DNA of 39,010 nt. Origin: a virus. Numbering within the stretch: the first letter of the stretch is position 1; every line of letters starts with the position of its first letter. The stretch is taken from positions 1 to 39,010 of the IMG/VR virus record IMGVR_UViG_3300032313_001109. One strand, written 5' to 3'. Below are positions 25,075 to 34,614 of this stretch, piece after piece. The translations under genes and the position numbers were made by a program. Below the pieces are notes generated by a model. It was not told where the DNA came from. It saw nothing but the letters and a program-made list of their open reading frames with translations, and did no database searches.

Positions 25075-27234
25075 ATGGCAGCATTTGATTATTTTTTAAG
25101 CGTAACTGGGGATTGTTCAAACACAAATGTTGGTGCTATATCTTTATCATTAACTGGTGGAACAGCACCATATACTATTGAATGGGTTGATCCACCTTTG
25201 GGTGTTGCTGTTACAACTGATATATTTCCAATATATAAAACAAGTTTATCTGCAACAACATATGGGGTTAGGGTTAATGATTCCACATTAGAACAGAATT
25301 TAGAATTTTATATAAACATACCAGTTTCTAGTGGTTGTTGTGCAACAATTGAATCAACAGTTAATACAAACAATGGGGAAAATAACGGGTCAGTTACAGT
25401 GGCAACAACCTCTGCATTTTCTTCAGTTGAATACAATCTTTATTCTACCAATGGTGATTTAATATATAATCAAACAAATAATTCAGATTTAGTTGAATTT
25501 GGTAGTTTGAGTGCTGGAACATATTATTTAACTGCTGATGATTTTGGTGGTTGTACAGCAAAGACAGAAAGTTTTATTATTAATACATCAAATGCTTTTG
25601 ATTTTGGTTTATATGTTGTAAATAATTCATCTTGTTATTCAACACCAACTGGGAAGATATTTGTAACAGGTCAAACAAATCCTGGGCCATATTCTTATCT
25701 TTGGGTTGACAATACAACAGGTAGTACATTAACTGGATTAACTGCTGGTATATATTCTGTACAAGTTACAGATGGACAAGGTAATTCAAAAATTAAAAAT
25801 ATTGAAGTTACTGATACTGCTTCATTGGGGGTTGTACAAATTACTTTAACACAACCAACTTGCTTTACTGCAACAGGGGCATTAAATATTACCATAAGTG
25901 GGGGTACAAGTCCATTTTATTATTCAGCCAATACTGGATATTATGATATAACTTATGATAGAAATTTTGTAATGACAGGATTGACTTCTGGTAATTATGA
26001 TATTTCAGTTATTGATGCTGGACTATGTACATTAGATTTTACTGCAACATTAAATAATGACAATGGGGTGACATCAGTTTCAATAGATGGAACCAATTCA
26101 ACTTGCTCAACATCAAATGGATTAATAAACATCAGTGTTGTTGGGGGGACTGGTCCATATAATTATGGTTTAATAACTCCAAGTGGTGATACAACAATTA
26201 TTAGTACAACAACAACTAATCATATTTTTGAGAATTTAAGTAGTGGAACATATACGGCATATATGGAGGATTCAACTGGATGTTATTTTGATGATGAAAT
26301 TGAAATACTTTCAGAAGATAAGTTTACATTAAATTATTCATTAAGTGGTACAACTTGTTCATCAAATAATGGTAGTTTATTTGCTTATATTAGTACAGGG
26401 GCAACACCCCCTTTTGATTATTATTTGAATACAACATCAATTATTGATACAAATTTAACTGGGGTAACATTCCAAAATTTAACAGAGGGTCAATATCTTT
26501 TAAGGGTTATTGATTCAACGGGTTGTGAACAGACAAAAAACATTCAAGTAACATCAAGCAATGGGGTTGACTTTTCATTATATCCAATATCATGTGTGAA
26601 TGGTAATGATGCATCAATTACAGCATTAATTACAGAAGGTGTTCCCCCATTTACATTTAACTGGTCAAGTAATGTGAGTGGCAACCCACAATCAATAATA
26701 GCAAGTGGCTTAACTAGTGGTAATTATAGTTTAACAATAGAAGATTCTAATGGTTGTACATTAACAAGGGAAACAACAATAAATTGCTTTACCGTTACCA
26801 CATCATACCAAACATATATAGTTAATTCACAGACATTTGCATTACAACCTTTAAATAATTTTGGGTTATTGGATTTTCTAAATGAGGGGTTTTCTGATTT
26901 AGTTAATGCTGAATTTAGTGGATCAACCACAATATTAAATCCAAAATGTTCATTAAATTCTGCAATATTTACTGTAGAATATACATTAGAACCAAGTGGA
27001 TTAACAGATAATAATTCATTTTATACTGGATATACAAGAACAGATGTGCCAACAGATTCAGTTTATGTTGAGGCAATAAAGTCATTGGTTGAGGTGATAC
27101 CTGGAATTGATAGTGTTTCTTATGATTTGGTTACAAATACCTTAAACATAATTGCTGAACCTGATAATAGTATAACATCACAAGTTTTAACCATAAACTT
27201 AAAAATAATATATGATATTAGCTGTTCAATATGA
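25075..27234 (+). CDS. SprB-repeat-like tail fibre/adhesin protein
   Basis: The 719-residue protein is built from seven beta-sandwich units at residues about 19-75, 104-165, 192-245, 266-325, 346-408, 429-492 and 509-568. Each unit follows the SprB repeat plan: G-x-(I/L)-x-(I/V) strand, G-G-T-x-P-(F/Y)-x-Y, L-(T/S)-x-G-x-Y, then V-x-D-x-x-G-C. Examples are ISGGTSPFYYSANTG, LTAGIYSVQVTDGQG and SGNYSLTIEDSNGCT. SprB repeats occur in gliding-motility adhesins and other secreted proteins of Flavobacteria. Residues 570-719 form a distinct C-terminal domain. There is no signal peptide, so this is a virion part rather than a secreted protein. It overlaps the next gene by four bases. Confidence 0.85.
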   Translation: MAAFDYFLSVTGDCSNTNVGAISLSLTGGTAPYTIEWVDPPLGVAVTTDIFPIYKTSLSATTYGVRVNDSTLEQNLEFYINIPVSSGCCATIESTVNTNNGENNGSVTVATTSAFSSVEYNLYSTNGDLIYNQTNNSDLVEFGSLSAGTYYLTADDFGGCTAKTESFIINTSNAFDFGLYVVNNSSCYSTPTGKIFVTGQTNPGPYSYLWVDNTTGSTLTGLTAGIYSVQVTDGQGNSKIKNIEVTDTASLGVVQITLTQPTCFTATGALNITISGGTSPFYYSANTGYYDITYDRNFVMTGLTSGNYDISVIDAGLCTLDFTATLNNDNGVTSVSIDGTNSTCSTSNGLINISVVGGTGPYNYGLITPSGDTTIISTTTTNHIFENLSSGTYTAYMEDSTGCYFDDEIEILSEDKFTLNYSLSGTTCSSNNGSLFAYISTGATPPFDYYLNTTSIIDTNLTGVTFQNLTEGQYLLRVIDSTGCEQTKNIQVTSSNGVDFSLYPISCVNGNDASITALITEGVPPFTFNWSSNVSGNPQSIIASGLTSGNYSLTIEDSNGCTLTRETTINCFTVTTSYQTYIVNSQTFALQPLNNFGLLDFLNEGFSDLVNAEFSGSTTILNPKCSLNSAIFTVEYTLEPSGLTDNNSFYTGYTRTDVPTDSVYVEAIKSLVEVIPGIDSVSYDLVTNTLNIIAEPDNSITSQVLTINLKIIYDISCSI

Positions 27235-27782
27235 CAAACATAATCATTAGTAGTATAAGTGGGATAACTCCTTTAAATATATATATATCCGATGCATTTG
27301 GGGGGAATGAAACCTATCTGGGTCAAGTAACAACATTACCTTTGGTGGGTAATATAACATATGATTTACCTATTATATTTAATTCATCCCCACAAGTTAC
27401 CATTATAATCCAAGATGGTGAGGGGTGCAGAACAACAAAGAAATTAAATTGTTATGTAGATTGTGATATTGTTTATAGTATAACAAATATAACATCAATA
27501 ACACCAACTCCAACACCAACTCCATCTCCAACACTAGGATATATTCCAGTTGCCACATCAAATAATAAAATAACAATAACATCTATAACAGGAACAACAC
27601 CATTTAGTATTTATATATCAGACATAAATGGGAATTATGAAACTTATGTTGCAACAATAACAAATACTGGAATATTACCTATTAGCATTGATGTACCTAG
27701 TAGGTTTTCTGGGTCAAATCAAGTTATTGTTACCATAAAAGATATTAACTCTTGTAGTTTTTTTAAAATAATAGATTGTTAA
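27231..27782 (+). CDS. Two-domain tail protein with Thr-Pro linker
   Basis: The 183-residue protein contains two copies of one beta domain joined by a T-P-T-P linker at residues 91-101. The first copy begins IIISSISGITPLNIYISDAF and ends near VTIIIQDGEGCRTTKKLNC; the second begins ITITSITGTTPFSIYISDIN and ends VIVTIKDINSCSFFKIIDC. Both end with a G/S-C-x-x-x-K-x-x-x-C pattern and look like shortened relatives of the SprB-like units upstream. The start overlaps the previous gene by four bases and the next gene begins immediately after the stop. It is probably a tail-tip or fibre component. Confidence 0.75.
   Translation: MTNIIISSISGITPLNIYISDAFGGNETYLGQVTTLPLVGNITYDLPIIFNSSPQVTIIIQDGEGCRTTKKLNCYVDCDIVYSITNITSITPTPTPTPSPTLGYIPVATSNNKITITSITGTTPFSIYISDINGNYETYVATITNTGILPISIDVPSRFSGSNQVIVTIKDINSCSFFKIIDC
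27501..27533 (+). repeat. Short Thr-Pro-coding linker repeat
   Basis: Eleven codons of alternating Thr and Pro/Ser separate the two duplicated domains of the 27231-27782 protein. Confidence 0.7.
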
Positions 27783-29051
27783 ATGGCAACATATAAATTA
27801 ATTGTAGTAAATACTGATCCAATATGTGAGAATAGTATAGAGAATGAGATAACGGGGGTTACGGCTTGTTCAAGGTATTATATACAATTAAATCCAACAT
27901 CTCATTCAAAGGGTCCATTTAATATATATTTAGACACAACAAATAGTGTTCCATTATATACCAATATAACAAGGAATGAATTTTTGGTTGGGATTACAGT
28001 TGAAATATTATGTACAACGCCAACTCCAACACCATCCATAACTCCAACCATAAGTATAACACAAACACCAACAAAAACGCCAACAAAAACACCAACTAAT
28101 ACACCAACTCTATCAATAACATCAACAAAAACTCCAACACCAACCATAACACCAACAAAGACAAATACCCCAACGCCAACCATAACACCAACAGTGACTC
28201 CAACAACACCAGAAGAATATGATGCTTATTTATTTATTGAGCCAGTTAGTTTGAATGTTGAATTTAATTCTTGGATGTCATCTGGGGGTAGTTTATTTAG
28301 GGGATTTTCAAATGGTATTGGTCCATCAATAAGTGCAACAACATTTAATGACCAGATTAATAGGTATATATCTTTTTCAGGTTGGGGTGTTAATGCACCA
28401 CAAGTAAGGACAACAAAGATAAGCCAAAATAGTGGTGGATTTGATGAATATGGTAATTTAATTCAATCCTATTTATTTAAGACACATGAAGTTCCAGCAT
28501 ATTTAACAACAGGGTATTCTTGGTATACTTGGGTGATACCAAATTTAAATACAAATAGAAATCTTGTTAGTAACATTGGTGTTAATGAATATGGTGACCC
28601 AGCAGCATTGATTCCAGTTAATACAAATTTATTATATGCTGGATTAACAGTTATATATAGTGGATTTACAATTCCACAAGATTATTATCATATATATACA
28701 ACATTTAGCAATACAAATTTCAGATTAAATAACAATAATAAAATATATTTTAAGGGAAATTCCTTAATTCCAGATACAAATGGTTGTAATTCTTTTGATG
28801 TTTATATGGATCCGTCAACACCATCAATATTGTCTTGTTATGAGGTTTGCATTAATGCACCAAATACCAGAATATATGGAAAGACAACAACATTTAATGG
28901 TACAAATGGGCAAAAATATTATATTGATTTTCAATCATGCCTAAACAATAATGATAGTGCTTGGAGTGAGGCAAAGAAATTTAGCATAAATGGATATTGT
29001 TATTCAACCAATTCAGTTGGGGTTATAACAGGGTCAACAATATGTAGTTAA
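27783..29051 (+). CDS. Tail fibre/adhesin with Thr-Pro stalk
   Basis: In this 422-residue protein, residues 1-77 form an N-terminal domain (MATYKLIVVNTDPICENSIE) likely to dock to the tail. Residues 78-143 are a Thr-Pro-Ser/Ile stalk. Residues 144-422 are a larger beta-rich head with aromatic strands (TGYSWYTWVIPNLN, DYYHIYTTFSNTNFRL) and Cys residues near the end, likely the receptor-facing part. No family was recognised for the head. The domain plan (dock, stalk, head) is complete here, unlike the 18089-18634 protein that ends soon after its stalk. It is the last gene before a 60-base gap. Confidence 0.77.
   Translation: MATYKLIVVNTDPICENSIENEITGVTACSRYYIQLNPTSHSKGPFNIYLDTTNSVPLYTNITRNEFLVGITVEILCTTPTPTPSITPTISITQTPTKTPTKTPTNTPTLSITSTKTPTPTITPTKTNTPTPTITPTVTPTTPEEYDAYLFIEPVSLNVEFNSWMSSGGSLFRGFSNGIGPSISATTFNDQINRYISFSGWGVNAPQVRTTKISQNSGGFDEYGNLIQSYLFKTHEVPAYLTTGYSWYTWVIPNLNTNRNLVSNIGVNEYGDPAALIPVNTNLLYAGLTVIYSGFTIPQDYYHIYTTFSNTNFRLNNNNKIYFKGNSLIPDTNGCNSFDVYMDPSTPSILSCYEVCINAPNTRIYGKTTTFNGTNGQKYYIDFQSCLNNNDSAWSEAKKFSINGYCYSTNSVGVITGSTICS
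28014..28211 (+). repeat. Thr-Pro-coding low-complexity repeat
   Basis: This AC/CA-rich repeat encodes stalk residues 78-143. It has the same composition and codon pattern as 18305-18577. Confidence 0.85.
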
Positions 29052-29111
29052 AAACTTAATCTTATTTTATAAAATAAAAAATCTTGTATATTATAATAAA
29101 TAAATAAATTA

Positions 29112-31319
29112 ATGAGTTTTGAATATAAAAATCCAAAATCTACTATTGTACTTTCTGGGCCAAATAGTGTTCCATTAGATTCAAATACAGGGTCAAATTT
29201 TAGTGCATTCCAAGTTGGGGGGTTTTACGAAGTTTTTAAATTAAGTGATTTAAATTTCAATATACCAAGTGGTGCAACTGGAACAATATTATATTCAGGA
29301 AATACAATACCAATTGACTTTAGTTATAACGCACCAAATGGTTCACCAAATGTGGTTAATCTATACTCAGATGGTGTTTCTTCTGGAAGAAGAAAAATAG
29401 GTATGATTGCCTATGTATATGAGAATAACAAGACATATCAATACCAAATACCAAATTATGAAACATTATTTAATAATGCTGTAAATGTTGGCTCAGTTGT
29501 TAATATTGATTTTGGTTATCAAGTATATGATAATACAAATGAAGGGCAATTATTATTAAATGCTTGGACAGGTTCAACAATTGAAGGAATATCAGGTATA
29601 ACAAGAAATAATGCAAGATGGGTTGAGTTTAATCCAGAGATTTATGTTACAGGTGGAACATATAGTTCAGGAGACACTACATTATATTTATATGATAATT
29701 CTGGTAATACCATAGCAGTATCAGGTTTTAGTGTTAGTGTTAGTGGATCAACTGGAACAAGTGGAACAAGCGGGGATTCAACTGGTACATCAGGTAGTTC
29801 TGGAACAAGGGGAACATCAGGTAGTTCTGGAACAAGTGCACAACCATTGACTGAATTATCAATATCAGGAGTTAAAAATGGAAATAATAGGACATTCACA
29901 ATTTCCCAAGAGATTGATGAAGCAGTTAGTTTATTTTTTGTCAATGGTCAATTGCAGCAATATGGTGTTGATTATACAATTGTTGGTAATCAGTTAATAA
30001 TTGATTCACAGAATCCAGCACCAACACCAAATTACATATTAAAAATATTTGGTGGTATTATTTTGGGTTTTAATGGAACAAGTGGTACATCAGGTACAAG
30101 TGGTTCATCAGGAACAACCGGAACTAGCGGCACATCAGGTTCATCTGGTGTAAATGGAATATCAGCAGGTCAAGTATATTATTTCAATGAAAGCCAGAAT
30201 TCTGATGTTAATGGTTATAAAACCTTATCAATTACTCCACTTGCAACTGCACAACAAAGTGTTGTTACATTAGTTCCAGGTCATTCAACAGGGACATTAG
30301 TTTCAGATTATATAACACCTGAATTGGGTTTCTCTGTAATACCTGGTGGTACACAAAAGTTTCATTTACACTTCTTAAAAACAAATCAAAATAATTTGAT
30401 GGATGCCTATGTTGAGATTCAATTGGCTAATTTTAGTGGGCAAACAATTGGACCAATAATAACATCAAATGTTAGTCTTATAAATTGGTTAGATGGCTCA
30501 ACACCAGTTGAAGTAAATGTTGATATAACATTACCAACAACAACAATTGATCCGACAAATAGAATGATTGTTAGAATATATTTGAACAATCAACAAGGTT
30601 CATCAAAAAATGTGACATTTTATACAGAAGGGAATGCCAATTATTCATTTGTGTTAACATCAGTTGGTGCAATAGCAGGTAGTTCTGGTGTGAGTGGAAG
30701 TAGTGGAACGTCAGGTACATCAGGAACAAGTGGAATGTCAGGTACATCTGGTACAAGTGGAATATCAGGCACAAGTGGTCAACCAGTTAATAAATTAAAT
30801 TTAAGTGGTGATATTGATGGTATTAATAAAACATTTATCATATCTGAAATAGTTTTAATAGATAATCATTTATTCTTTTGGAATGGACAATTACAAGAAT
30901 ATGGAACAACCTATGGCATAACTGGAACAACATTAGAAACAATATATGCGCCTCTAATTGGTGAGAATTTAGCCATATACGGTGGTGTAGTTATAGGTGT
31001 TAGTGGAACATCTGGAACAAGCGGTAGTTCGGGGAGTTCTGGAACAAGTGGTAGTAGCGGAACATCAGGTAGTTCTGGAACAAGTGGTTCATCAGGGATT
31101 AGTTTTTCATTTGAAATACAAGAATACCTAAATGAAAATAATACAAATTTGGTATTCACCGCTGGAACGTTATCAACCAATTATGGGAGAACTCATGTAT
31201 ATCAAAATGGTCAAAAATTATATACAAACCAATATACCATTGTATCATCAGCTGTAACAATAATTGACACTACCCATTTTGATGGATCAAATTATCAAAT
31301 ATTTGCAATTTTAATTTAA
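29112..31319 (+). CDS. Tail fibre with four collagen-like G-T-S stalk blocks
   Basis: In this 735-residue protein, residues 1-211 are an N-terminal attachment region. Gly-X-Y triplets, mostly G-T-S, G-S-S and G-T-R, form stalks at residues 212-242, 322-346, 523-556 and 632-662, consistent with a collagen-like trimer without Pro. Between them are beta modules. Those at 243-321 and 557-631 are copies of each other (LSISGVKNGNNRTFTIS and LNLSGDIDGINKTFIIS, then LFFVNGQLQQYG and LFFWNGQLQEYG). The C-terminal domain, 663-735, is a third relative (HVYQNGQKLYTNQYTIV). A degenerate TATATTATA upstream may be its promoter. It is followed by a 65-base gap and the signal-peptide cassette. Confidence 0.85.
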   Translation: MSFEYKNPKSTIVLSGPNSVPLDSNTGSNFSAFQVGGFYEVFKLSDLNFNIPSGATGTILYSGNTIPIDFSYNAPNGSPNVVNLYSDGVSSGRRKIGMIAYVYENNKTYQYQIPNYETLFNNAVNVGSVVNIDFGYQVYDNTNEGQLLLNAWTGSTIEGISGITRNNARWVEFNPEIYVTGGTYSSGDTTLYLYDNSGNTIAVSGFSVSVSGSTGTSGTSGDSTGTSGSSGTRGTSGSSGTSAQPLTELSISGVKNGNNRTFTISQEIDEAVSLFFVNGQLQQYGVDYTIVGNQLIIDSQNPAPTPNYILKIFGGIILGFNGTSGTSGTSGSSGTTGTSGTSGSSGVNGISAGQVYYFNESQNSDVNGYKTLSITPLATAQQSVVTLVPGHSTGTLVSDYITPELGFSVIPGGTQKFHLHFLKTNQNNLMDAYVEIQLANFSGQTIGPIITSNVSLINWLDGSTPVEVNVDITLPTTTIDPTNRMIVRIYLNNQQGSSKNVTFYTEGNANYSFVLTSVGAIAGSSGVSGSSGTSGTSGTSGMSGTSGTSGISGTSGQPVNKLNLSGDIDGINKTFIISEIVLIDNHLFFWNGQLQEYGTTYGITGTTLETIYAPLIGENLAIYGGVVIGVSGTSGTSGSSGSSGTSGSSGTSGSSGTSGSSGISFSFEIQEYLNENNTNLVFTAGTLSTNYGRTHVYQNGQKLYTNQYTIVSSAVTIIDTTHFDGSNYQIFAILI
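29745..29837 (+). repeat. G-T-S triplet (collagen-like) repeat block 1
   Basis: Nine-base units of the GGAACAAGT/GGTACATCA type, 31 codons, in frame with the fibre gene. Confidence 0.85.
30075..30149 (+). repeat. G-T-S triplet repeat block 2
   Basis: 25 codons of the same degenerate nine-base unit, between two beta modules. Confidence 0.85.
30678..30779 (+). repeat. G-T-S triplet repeat block 3
   Basis: 34 codons, including G-M-S and G-I-S triplets that also occur in the large block of the downstream fibre. Confidence 0.85.
31005..31097 (+). repeat. G-T-S triplet repeat block 4
   Basis: 31 codons dominated by alternating G-T-S and G-S-S before the C-terminal module. Confidence 0.85.
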
Positions 31320-31357
31320 TTTATTATTTATTTATTTAAAATATTTTATTATATCAT

Positions 31358-31366
31358 ATATTTATA
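31358..31366 (+). promoter_or_regulatory. Candidate promoter element ATATTTATA before the signal-peptide cassette
   Basis: An exact copy, 19 bases before the ATG at 31385, followed by an A-rich leader (AATAAAAAAAGCAC). It suggests that the cassette uses the same promoter type as the structural genes. Confidence 0.48.
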
Positions 31367-31384
31367 ATGAAATAAAAAAAGCAC

Positions 31385-34300
31385 ATGTTAAATAAATTTT
31401 TAAAATTTATTATTTTATTTATATTCCCAATATCTCTGTTTGCACAATATCCAAATTCTGGCAATAAATTACGCCTTGGATTTCAAACGACCGCAGATGG
31501 TCTTGTATGGAGGGGTGTGCTTGCTGACACAGGAATCATTAGTCCTATAAGTAATACAAGCGCATATATTATTCTTGACACGGTAAATAATAGATTTTTT
31601 AATTATAAAAGAAATACAAATGTTTGGAGCATTGCAGGTGGCAGCGATACAAGTTTAATTGCTTATGTTAATACCTATGGAACGCAAACGGTAAGAGGGG
31701 AAAAAACTTTTGTTGAAAATTTAAAATTATCTGGCACAGGCAATAAAACATTCATAATAGAAAGTATAGGTAGTGGTTTTCCGCTAATACAAATAAAAGG
31801 TAGTAATCCAGTCTCTTGGAATTTAGAAAATGGTCGAAGCACTGCAAATTTATTTGGTATTTATCAGAGTGGTGGCACAGGAGCAGGTACTATTTGGTTT
31901 TCCATTGCCGAAGGAGGAGCTGCTTCTTTTGCTAACACTTTGTCTGTAAGTGCAGCGGCTACCTTTTTATCCACTGTATCAACGCAAGCATTAACAGCTA
32001 CATCTTTAACCGCAAGTGGCGCTGGAAATTCAACTGTAAAAGCAACATCAACAGGCGCTTTTCCGTTGTTTCAATTAGTAGATAGCAGGTCTGGAGGCAG
32101 TACTTGGAATATTGAAGGAGGAAGAACATTAGCAAATTTGCAAATAAGACACAGTACTGGGCAAATAGCTGAACTAACACCATCTGCACAATTTGGAATA
32201 GGCGTGGCTGGACCAACCGCTGTTCTTCATTTAAAAGCAGGCACAGCCACAGCCTCAACCTCACCTTTGAAATTTACAACAGGACCACTTTTAGATGTAC
32301 CTGAAATGGGAGCAATGGAATTTTCAACAGGTAAATTATATTTTAGTCCAACAAGTGGTGTTGGAAATAGAGAAGAAATTGCTTATGCAAAAAACTTTGT
32401 AGATTTAACGACTACACAAACAGTGGCAGGTGAAAAAACATTGACTTCAAATTTAATATTAAAAAATAGTCAAGAGCCTTCAAGAAGTACATTTTTGGCA
32501 TCGCAAACTTTTAGTCCATCTGATACAATAGATTGGACACGAGGCACTGGCTGGACATTTAATGGCACACTTGCGGTAGCAACGGCAGCAACTGGAGATT
32601 TGACTTATACAACTTTGCCTGATACTATTATATCGGGAAGGGCTTATGAAATAACATATACGCAAAGTGGTTATTCATCGGGTACGGCAACCATAGCGTT
32701 GGGTAATGCTACTTTGGCTATTCCTCAATATAATGTTACTGGTAATATTATAATTAGATCACCAACTTTAGCAACGGGTGGATTTCGTATAACAACATCA
32801 ACATACACAGGTAATTTAGATAACATTTCAATCGTAGAAATTACAGGCACTGCACCTGTGATTTTTTCTGGACAAGATGATGGGTCAGTTACTCTATATA
32901 ATAGCCTAAGAATGCCAAATAGTACAACACTTGCGTTTGGCGGTGGTGGTGCAAGAACAACAGGAGCTAACAATAATTTTTTTGGAACAAATTCTGGTCA
33001 AAATAATACAACAGGACTTAGAAATAATTTCTTTGGAGTTCAATCTGGTCAAAATAATACAACAGGTATTAATAATAATTTTTTTGGAACAAGTGCTGGT
33101 GAAAATAATACAACGGGTAGTCAAAATAATTTTTTTGGAACAACTGCTGGTCAAAATAATATAACAGGATCAAGTAATAATTTCTTTGGAAACTCAGCAG
33201 GTATAAATAACACAACGGGTGTTCAAAATAATTTCTTTGGATTTCAAGCTGGTCGAAACAATAAAACGGGTGCTAACAATAATTTCTTTGGAACAAATGC
33301 TGGTGATAATAATACAACGGGTAGCTCAAATGTTGCTATTGGGACTTCTGCTCTATACAACACAACAACTGGAGATACATTGACTGGATCAAACAATATT
33401 GCAATAGGCACTAATGCAGGGGATAATATAAGATTTGCAGCTGCTGGTAACGTTGCTATAGGTAATTCCATTGACCTTCCCGATGCAGGAGGCTCAAATC
33501 AGGTAGTAATAAAAAACATAATCTTTGCCACGGGCGCAAGTGGCACGGGAACAACGATAGCAGGTAATGTTGGCATAGGTACAAATGCACCAACATCTCG
33601 TTTAGTTGTTAAAGGTATTGATGGTACAAGTACAAATTCAGCATTAAATGTTACTAACTCATCAGATGCTTCATTACTATCTGTTAGAAATGATGGTTTA
33701 GTTACAATAGGAACACCATTGCCTGTTGCAAGTGGGGGAACGGGAAGCGCAACCCAAAACTTTGTAGATTTAACAACAAATCAAAGCACCATTGCTGGAG
33801 AAAAAACATTTACAGGAAAATTAACAAGTTCAAATTTTCAATTCAACGGAGTTATAAGAGACAATTTAAATAATTCTGTTATAACACAATCGGCAAATAA
33901 TGTGTCGACTAATAGAACTTTTACTTTTGGAAATGCTACTTATGCTAATTATCACGTAAAATTTAAGCAATTTATTTTTAACACAGCAGATACATTACCA
34001 TCAACAACTTATTTATTTTATGTAAATGGCACAGGATTAGGAGGTGGTACAGATGGCAGTGATATTTATTTTAAAGGAATGACGCCAACTTCTGGCAGTA
34101 CAAGAGCAGGCAGTGATTTTATTATTGATTTGCCAGATGGCTTTGCAGGTGGTCGGCGTGGTAATGTTGGTATAGGTATTTTAAACCCTACATCTGCATT
34201 ACATTTATTAGCAGGCACATCAGCCGCATCAACAGCACCTTTGAAATTTACAAGTGGGACAAATCTTACAACTGCGGAGGCTGGAGCCATGGAGTTTAAC

Positions 34301-34606
34301 GGGACAAACCTTTTCTTCTCCCCATCCACAACAAGGCACACGGTAAACCACGGCTTAACAGGTTCAGCTACTCTTGATTTCCCTTCGACTTTAACAATGT
34401 TATCTGCTGATTTAACAATAACAGTAACAGGCGCAGCAGATGGTGACGTTGTTTCCCTTGGTGTTCCAAATGCTGCAGTGAATGCAAATACCTTTTATTC
34501 CGCATGGGTAAGTTCTGCTAACACGGTAACAGTACGATTTAATAATTATTCCGTTGGAACAGTTAACCCATCATCGGCATTATTCAAAGTTTTTGTAACT
34601 AAATAA
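31385..34606 (+). CDS. Fibre-like protein with an N-terminal signal peptide
   Basis: The 1073-residue protein starts with a type I signal peptide (KFIILFIFPISLFA, cleavage predicted at A20|Q21). The rest is typical phage-fibre material: three versions of a VDLTTTQTVAGEKT motif, two copies of a module beginning LHLKAGT and leading to AMEF, seven 17-residue NNFFGTNAGQNNTTG-type repeats (residues 528-646), a GTNAGDN/IAIG stretch as in trimeric fibre heads, and a C-terminal module (LDFPSTLTMLSADLTITVTG, ADGDVVSLGVPNAAVN) common at the ends of tail proteins. A signal peptide is unexpected for a virion part, which is assembled in the cytoplasm. GGC, GCG and ACG codons are visibly more frequent than in neighbours, suggesting recent acquisition. 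The gene after it starts eight bases downstream. Confidence 0.85.
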   Translation: MLNKFLKFIILFIFPISLFAQYPNSGNKLRLGFQTTADGLVWRGVLADTGIISPISNTSAYIILDTVNNRFFNYKRNTNVWSIAGGSDTSLIAYVNTYGTQTVRGEKTFVENLKLSGTGNKTFIIESIGSGFPLIQIKGSNPVSWNLENGRSTANLFGIYQSGGTGAGTIWFSIAEGGAASFANTLSVSAAATFLSTVSTQALTATSLTASGAGNSTVKATSTGAFPLFQLVDSRSGGSTWNIEGGRTLANLQIRHSTGQIAELTPSAQFGIGVAGPTAVLHLKAGTATASTSPLKFTTGPLLDVPEMGAMEFSTGKLYFSPTSGVGNREEIAYAKNFVDLTTTQTVAGEKTLTSNLILKNSQEPSRSTFLASQTFSPSDTIDWTRGTGWTFNGTLAVATAATGDLTYTTLPDTIISGRAYEITYTQSGYSSGTATIALGNATLAIPQYNVTGNIIIRSPTLATGGFRITTSTYTGNLDNISIVEITGTAPVIFSGQDDGSVTLYNSLRMPNSTTLAFGGGGARTTGANNNFFGTNSGQNNTTGLRNNFFGVQSGQNNTTGINNNFFGTSAGENNTTGSQNNFFGTTAGQNNITGSSNNFFGNSAGINNTTGVQNNFFGFQAGRNNKTGANNNFFGTNAGDNNTTGSSNVAIGTSALYNTTTGDTLTGSNNIAIGTNAGDNIRFAAAGNVAIGNSIDLPDAGGSNQVVIKNIIFATGASGTGTTIAGNVGIGTNAPTSRLVVKGIDGTSTNSALNVTNSSDASLLSVRNDGLVTIGTPLPVASGGTGSATQNFVDLTTNQSTIAGEKTFTGKLTSSNFQFNGVIRDNLNNSVITQSANNVSTNRTFTFGNATYANYHVKFKQFIFNTADTLPSTTYLFYVNGTGLGGGTDGSDIYFKGMTPTSGSTRAGSDFIIDLPDGFAGGRRGNVGIGILNPTSALHLLAGTSAASTAPLKFTSGTNLTTAEAGAMEFNGTNLFFSPSTTRHTVNHGLTGSATLDFPSTLTMLSADLTITVTGAADGDVVSLGVPNAAVNANTFYSAWVSSANTVTVRFNNYSVGTVNPSSALFKVFVTK
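32966..33322 (+). repeat. Seven tandem 51-base repeats (NNFFGTxAGxNNTTG)
   Basis: Seven contiguous 17-codon units fill this span exactly, each with N-N-F-F-G and N-N-x-T-G, followed by a diverged unit (SSNVAIGTSALYNTTTG). The period is clear at both DNA and protein level. Confidence 0.88.
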
Positions 34607-34614
34607 AAATAAAT

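Noticed and set aside
29060-29085. Palindrome TTATTTTATAAAATAA as terminator before the first collagen-like fibre
   Set aside because: It is entirely A/T, weak, and common by chance in such DNA. It could still form a small hairpin, but I do not annotate it.
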